NCBI GenBank assembly: GCA_004557805.1
Contig: SFFS01000035.1
Location: 1-17,199 of the forward strand
DNA: 17,199 nt
Origin: Clostridiales bacterium
GTDB taxonomy: Bacteria; Bacillota; Clostridia; Christensenellales; Aristaeellaceae
Reading direction: 5' to 3'
The notes beneath the pieces were generated by a model, which had not been told where the DNA came from, ran no database searches, and was given only the letters and a program-made list of their open reading frames with translations. The position numbers and the translations under genes were made by a program. This document shows, piece by piece, positions 14,334 through 17,199 of this stretch. Position 1 is the first letter of the stretch; the number at the start of each line of letters is the position of its first letter.

Positions 14334-15545
14334 ATGTATACGGGAAAAAACATCCTGGTCGGACAGTCCGGCGGGCCGACCGCCGTCATCAACGCAAGTC
14401 TCGCAGGCGTCCTATCCGCTGCGCGACAGGCGGGGATCGGAAAAATTTATGGCATGCGCTACGGCTTGCAGGGACTTCTCGAAGGAAAAATCATCGATCT
14501 GGAGCCGCTTACGAGCGAAAAGAACCTTCTGCTGCTGCAAAAGACTCCAGCGGCCTATCTCGGCTCATGCCGCGTGAAGCTGCCGAAAATCGAGGACAAG
14601 GCCGAGGTATACGAAGCGCTTTTCGCTTTCCTGATGGAGCGCGACATCGGCGCGGTGTTCTACATCGGCGGGAACGACTCCATGGACGCCGCGCGGAAGC
14701 TGAGCGCCTACGCCGCGCGCGTTTCCAGCCCGATCCGGTTTATCGGCGTGCCCAAGACGATCGATAACGACATGGCCTGTACCGACCATACGCCCGGCTT
14801 TGGCAGCGCGGCGCGGTATATTGCGTGCGTGACGCGCGAGGTTGTGCAGGACGCGCTGGTTTACGATCAGAAGCGAATTACGATCATGGAAATCATGGGG
14901 CGCGACGCAGGCTGGCTTACCGGCGCGGCCGCCCTGGCATGGGGCGCGAATCATATCGGCCCCGATTTTATTTATCTGCCGGAAACGCCGCTCGATCTCG
15001 ACGAGTTCTGCGAGCGCGCGGTGGAACGCCAGCGGACGAGGCGTTCACTGGTCATCGCCGTTTCGGAGGGCGTCCGCGCGACGAGCGGCCATTACGTCTG
15101 CGAGGCGACGGCGATGAACCCCGACTATCAGGACGCTTTCGGCCATCGCGACATCAGCGGCACGGCGCGCGCGCTGTGCGAACTGCTGGCGCTGCGCTGC
15201 GGCTGCAAGGCCCGCGCGGTTGAGGTGAACGTTTTGCAGCGCTGCGCCGCGCATTATACCGCCGCGACGGACGTGCGCGAGGCGTTCGCCGTGGGCGAAG
15301 CCGCCGTGCGCGCCGCAATGGCGGGGCATACCGGCGTGATGCCCGCCTTTGAGCGCATCGGCAGCGATCCCTATGCATGCAGGATCGTGCTGCGCAATCT
15401 CGGCGATATCGCCAACGCCGTGCGGCATGTGCCGCTGGAGTGGATCAAACCCGGCGGCGCGGGCCTGACGGACGAGTTCCTTCAATACGTCCGCCCGCTC
15501 GCGGATATGGAAAACGACGAGGAAGGGCTGCCCGCTCTTCCGTGA
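14334..15545 (+). CDS. pfp: Pyrophosphate-dependent 6-phosphofructokinase
   Basis: The enzyme phosphorylates fructose 6-phosphate to the 1,6-bisphosphate in glycolysis and, in the PPi type, works in both directions. The 403 residues carry VGQSGGPTAVINASL at the phosphate site, GGNDSMD (112-118) and PKTIDND (140-146) with the catalytic D144, then MGRDAGWL (188-195). Asp at position 115 of GGNDS and Lys at 141 in place of the Gly of ATP enzymes (PGTIDND) are the accepted marks of pyrophosphate use. The ATG at 14334 follows AAGGAG with about 12 bases of spacing. An upstream in-frame extension to 14265 would run through the promoter. Seventeen bases separate the stop from the next gene, which is probably cotranscribed. 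Confidence 0.93.
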   Translation: MYTGKNILVGQSGGPTAVINASLAGVLSAARQAGIGKIYGMRYGLQGLLEGKIIDLEPLTSEKNLLLLQKTPAAYLGSCRVKLPKIEDKAEVYEALFAFLMERDIGAVFYIGGNDSMDAARKLSAYAARVSSPIRFIGVPKTIDNDMACTDHTPGFGSAARYIACVTREVVQDALVYDQKRITIMEIMGRDAGWLTGAAALAWGANHIGPDFIYLPETPLDLDEFCERAVERQRTRRSLVIAVSEGVRATSGHYVCEATAMNPDYQDAFGHRDISGTARALCELLALRCGCKARAVEVNVLQRCAAHYTAATDVREAFAVGEAAVRAAMAGHTGVMPAFERIGSDPYACRIVLRNLGDIANAVRHVPLEWIKPGGAGLTDEFLQYVRPLADMENDEEGLPALP

Positions 15546-15562
15546 CGCAGGAGATAAACACA

Positions 15563-16372
15563 ATGAACGCGATTTCCTCTTGGGAAAAACAGGCGGCGGC
15601 GCTTCAAAACGCCGTCGCTGCGCATTCCGCCCCGGAAGCGGCGCTTCCGGAATATCTGCGCGCGATGGACAAAGCGCGGAGCGAAACCATGGCCGCCCAG
15701 CCGGACGAGTATCTGCGGCAGGAGGCCGGCATTCTCTTTGAACAGGCCAAACAGGCGGGAAGGCTTCTGACGGCGGTTTCCGCGCCGGAGAATCCTCCGC
15801 GCCCTGCGCGGAAGGAAAACGGCGCGCTGGCCATAGCCGGGCTGGCGGCGGCGTTTCTGGCGTGCGCGGCGAGCCTTCTGCGGGGCGAATGGCTGGCGGC
15901 GGGGCTTTCGCTGCTGGCGGCGCTTTCCATGCTGCTGCCCATGCTGAACGGCCGCCCGGAACAGGCGCAGGAAACGGTGCGCGCCGAGGTGCGCGCCGAC
16001 CGGCTGGCAGCGGCGGGCGGCGCGATGGCGCGCAGCATCGACGGATATCTGGGCGATTTTGCGGCGCTGAACCGGCAGATCGCCGGAAATGCGGGCGCGG
16101 GCGACCCGGCCGCGCTGGCGCTGTGCCAGGAGCTGTGGGAGAGCCGCGGCGAAGGGCCCGACGCCGACAACCTCATAGCGGACAAAACGATCGAATACCT
16201 TCTTGGCAGGAACGGCTGCGAAATGCGGCTGTACGACGGCGCGCATGCGCGCGAATTTTCCACGCTGCCCTCCCGCAGCGAAAACAGAACCATTCGCCCG
16301 GCGATCGTCGAGCGCGGCACGGGAACGCTCGTTCTGCGCGGGCTGGCCGCCGTGAGGGAGGAGGACGCATGA
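15563..16372 (+). CDS. Membrane-hairpin protein coupled to an Hsp70-like gene
   Basis: I do not recognise this 269-residue protein as a named family. Residues 1-75 look helical and charged. Two closely spaced hydrophobic segments (about 88-106 and 110-128), parted by RGEW, should form a membrane hairpin with both ends in the cytoplasm. A second helical region follows (about 135-215), then a small C-terminal domain with LLGRNGCEMRLYDG and TIRPAIVERGTG. That end vaguely recalls the beta-domain of the nucleotide exchange factor GrpE, which would suit a partner of Hsp70; this is an inference only. ATG 15563 has AGGAG upstream. Its stop overlaps the Hsp70-like start by ATGA, so the two products are made together. 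An earlier in-frame start at 15377 lies inside the phosphofructokinase gene and is rejected. Confidence 0.8.
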   Translation: MNAISSWEKQAAALQNAVAAHSAPEAALPEYLRAMDKARSETMAAQPDEYLRQEAGILFEQAKQAGRLLTAVSAPENPPRPARKENGALAIAGLAAAFLACAASLLRGEWLAAGLSLLAALSMLLPMLNGRPEQAQETVRAEVRADRLAAAGGAMARSIDGYLGDFAALNRQIAGNAGAGDPAALALCQELWESRGEGPDADNLIADKTIEYLLGRNGCEMRLYDGAHAREFSTLPSRSENRTIRPAIVERGTGTLVLRGLAAVREEDA

Positions 16373-17199
16373 AATATATCGGCTTTGACCTGGGAGACGG
16401 CGAGAGCTGCGTGGCGTATCTGACGCGCGAGAATGCGATCGAGCCGCGCATCCTGTCTGTTTCCGGCAGCATGAGTTTTGTTTCGGCCGTGGCCGATTAT
16501 CAGGGGGAAACGCTCGTAGGCCCCATGGCGCTTTCGACCGAGGGCGCGGAGAATGTGGCCGTCCGCTTCAAGAGCCGCGTGCGCACGAGTCCCGACGAGG
16601 CATTCGGCGACGTTCGCCGTTTTCTGGAGGGCGTAACGCTTCAGCTGAAAAATGCGACGGAGCTGGAGCCGCTTTCCGAGTGCAAGACGACGGTGGGCTG
16701 TCCCGCCGGGTGGAACGACGCGCTGCGCGAGCGCTACCGGGCGCTGTGCGAGGCGGCGGGGCTTCCGAACGTGACGCTTACGAGCGAATCGCGCGCGGCG
16801 TTCCTCTATGCGCGCAATGCGCGCGGAATCGCCGCCGGGGAGGATTTCCTTTCCGGCAGCACGCTGGTGATTGATATCGGCTCCTCCACGCTCGATTTCG
16901 CGTACGTGGTCGACGGGCGCGAGCACGGCGTGGGCACGTTTGGCGAGAACTTTCTGGGCGGCGGTGTGCTGGATGAATGCATTCTGCGGCAGGCCGTGGC
17001 CTCTCTGCCCGCGCGGGAGCGCGAAAAGGTGGAGGACGTGTTCCGCCGCAGCCCGACGTGGCGCAGCCACGCGCTGTACGCCGCGCGCCGCGTGAAGGAA
17101 GCGTATTTTTCCGATGAAAAGAAATACGAGCAGGAGCCCTGCGTGGGGCGCGTGCGGCTATACTACGACGGGCGGCAGGAGATCATCTTCCGCCTGACG
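16369..17199 (+). CDS. Divergent Hsp70/actin-fold ATPase, N-terminal part (cut by the right edge)
   Basis: The 277 visible residues belong to the Hsp70 ATPase domain but are far from DnaK. The phosphate-1 loop is GFDLGDGESCVAY (5-17; DnaK has GIDLGTTNS). The phosphate-2 loop is VIDIGSSTLDFAYV (167-180). GENFLGGGVLD (192-202) sits where DnaK has its GGxDFD element, and SESRAAFLYA (139-148) replaces NEPTAAALAYG. The adenosine motif and any substrate-binding domain lie beyond the window. ATG 16369 overlaps the upstream stop by ATGA and has GGGAGGAGG a few bases before it. No canonical dnaJ or grpE is visible beside it, so a specialised role with the membrane protein is more likely than general protein folding. 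Confidence 0.87.
   Translation, partial: MKYIGFDLGDGESCVAYLTRENAIEPRILSVSGSMSFVSAVADYQGETLVGPMALSTEGAENVAVRFKSRVRTSPDEAFGDVRRFLEGVTLQLKNATELEPLSECKTTVGCPAGWNDALRERYRALCEAAGLPNVTLTSESRAAFLYARNARGIAAGEDFLSGSTLVIDIGSSTLDFAYVVDGREHGVGTFGENFLGGGVLDECILRQAVASLPAREREKVEDVFRRSPTWRSHALYAARRVKEAYFSDEKKYEQEPCVGRVRLYYDGRQEIIFRLT

Noticed and set aside
15604..17070. A 488-codon minus-strand frame opposite the membrane protein and Hsp70-like gene
   Set aside because: The plus strand has coupled genes with Shine-Dalgarno sites and Hsp70 nucleotide loops. The minus frame shows only compositional bias.

Overview
The window looks like a chromosomal segment from a GC-rich member of the Clostridia (Firmicutes/Bacillota). 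The evidence is the plsX-acpP-rnc-smc order, the nadD/yqeK/rsfS order, strong AAGGAGG-type ribosome binding sites, near-consensus sigma-A promoters, and a phosphofructokinase with the residues of a pyrophosphate-dependent enzyme. The genus cannot be told from the sequence. GC is above 60% in most genes, and codon use is biased enough to open very long false reading frames opposite the real genes.

Region 1 (1-4082, minus strand): a lipid/RNA/chromosome housekeeping operon plsX-acpP-rnc-smc. It has a promoter with an extended -10, overlapping or nearly touching genes, and TTG starts for both plsX and smc. smc runs off the left edge. fapR, fabD and fabG, which sit in this cluster in Bacillus subtilis, are absent here.

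Region 2 (4146-9150, minus strand): a multidrug-type export locus. A lone MarR regulator with a long proline-rich tail comes first, then a hairpin terminator, then marR - ABC half-transporter 1 - ABC half-transporter 2, ending at a strong terminator. The two half-transporters form a textbook asymmetric heterodimer, with one degenerate and one competent ATP site. The operon has a perfect TTGACA-17-TATAAT promoter embedded beside inverted repeats. Its MarR protein lacks most of the DNA-binding wing.

Region 3 (9158-10827, plus strand): nadD fused to yqeK in one reading frame, followed by rsfS, transcribed divergently from the proline-tailed marR with the two -35 boxes 7 bases apart.

Region 4 (10866-14198, minus strand): a PfkB kinase of pseudouridine-kinase type, a DUF1835/DUF3658-like protein, an AraC regulator with a GyrI-like effector domain, and a DUF1697 protein whose base composition is clearly lower in GC.

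Region 5 (14269-17199, plus strand): PPi-type phosphofructokinase, an unrecognised membrane-hairpin protein, and a divergent Hsp70/actin-fold ATPase cut by the right edge. The last two overlap by ATGA. This pair is the best candidate for a poorly described system. No tRNA, rRNA, CRISPR array, insertion sequence or long repeat was seen, and no stretch above 300 bases lacks a gene.
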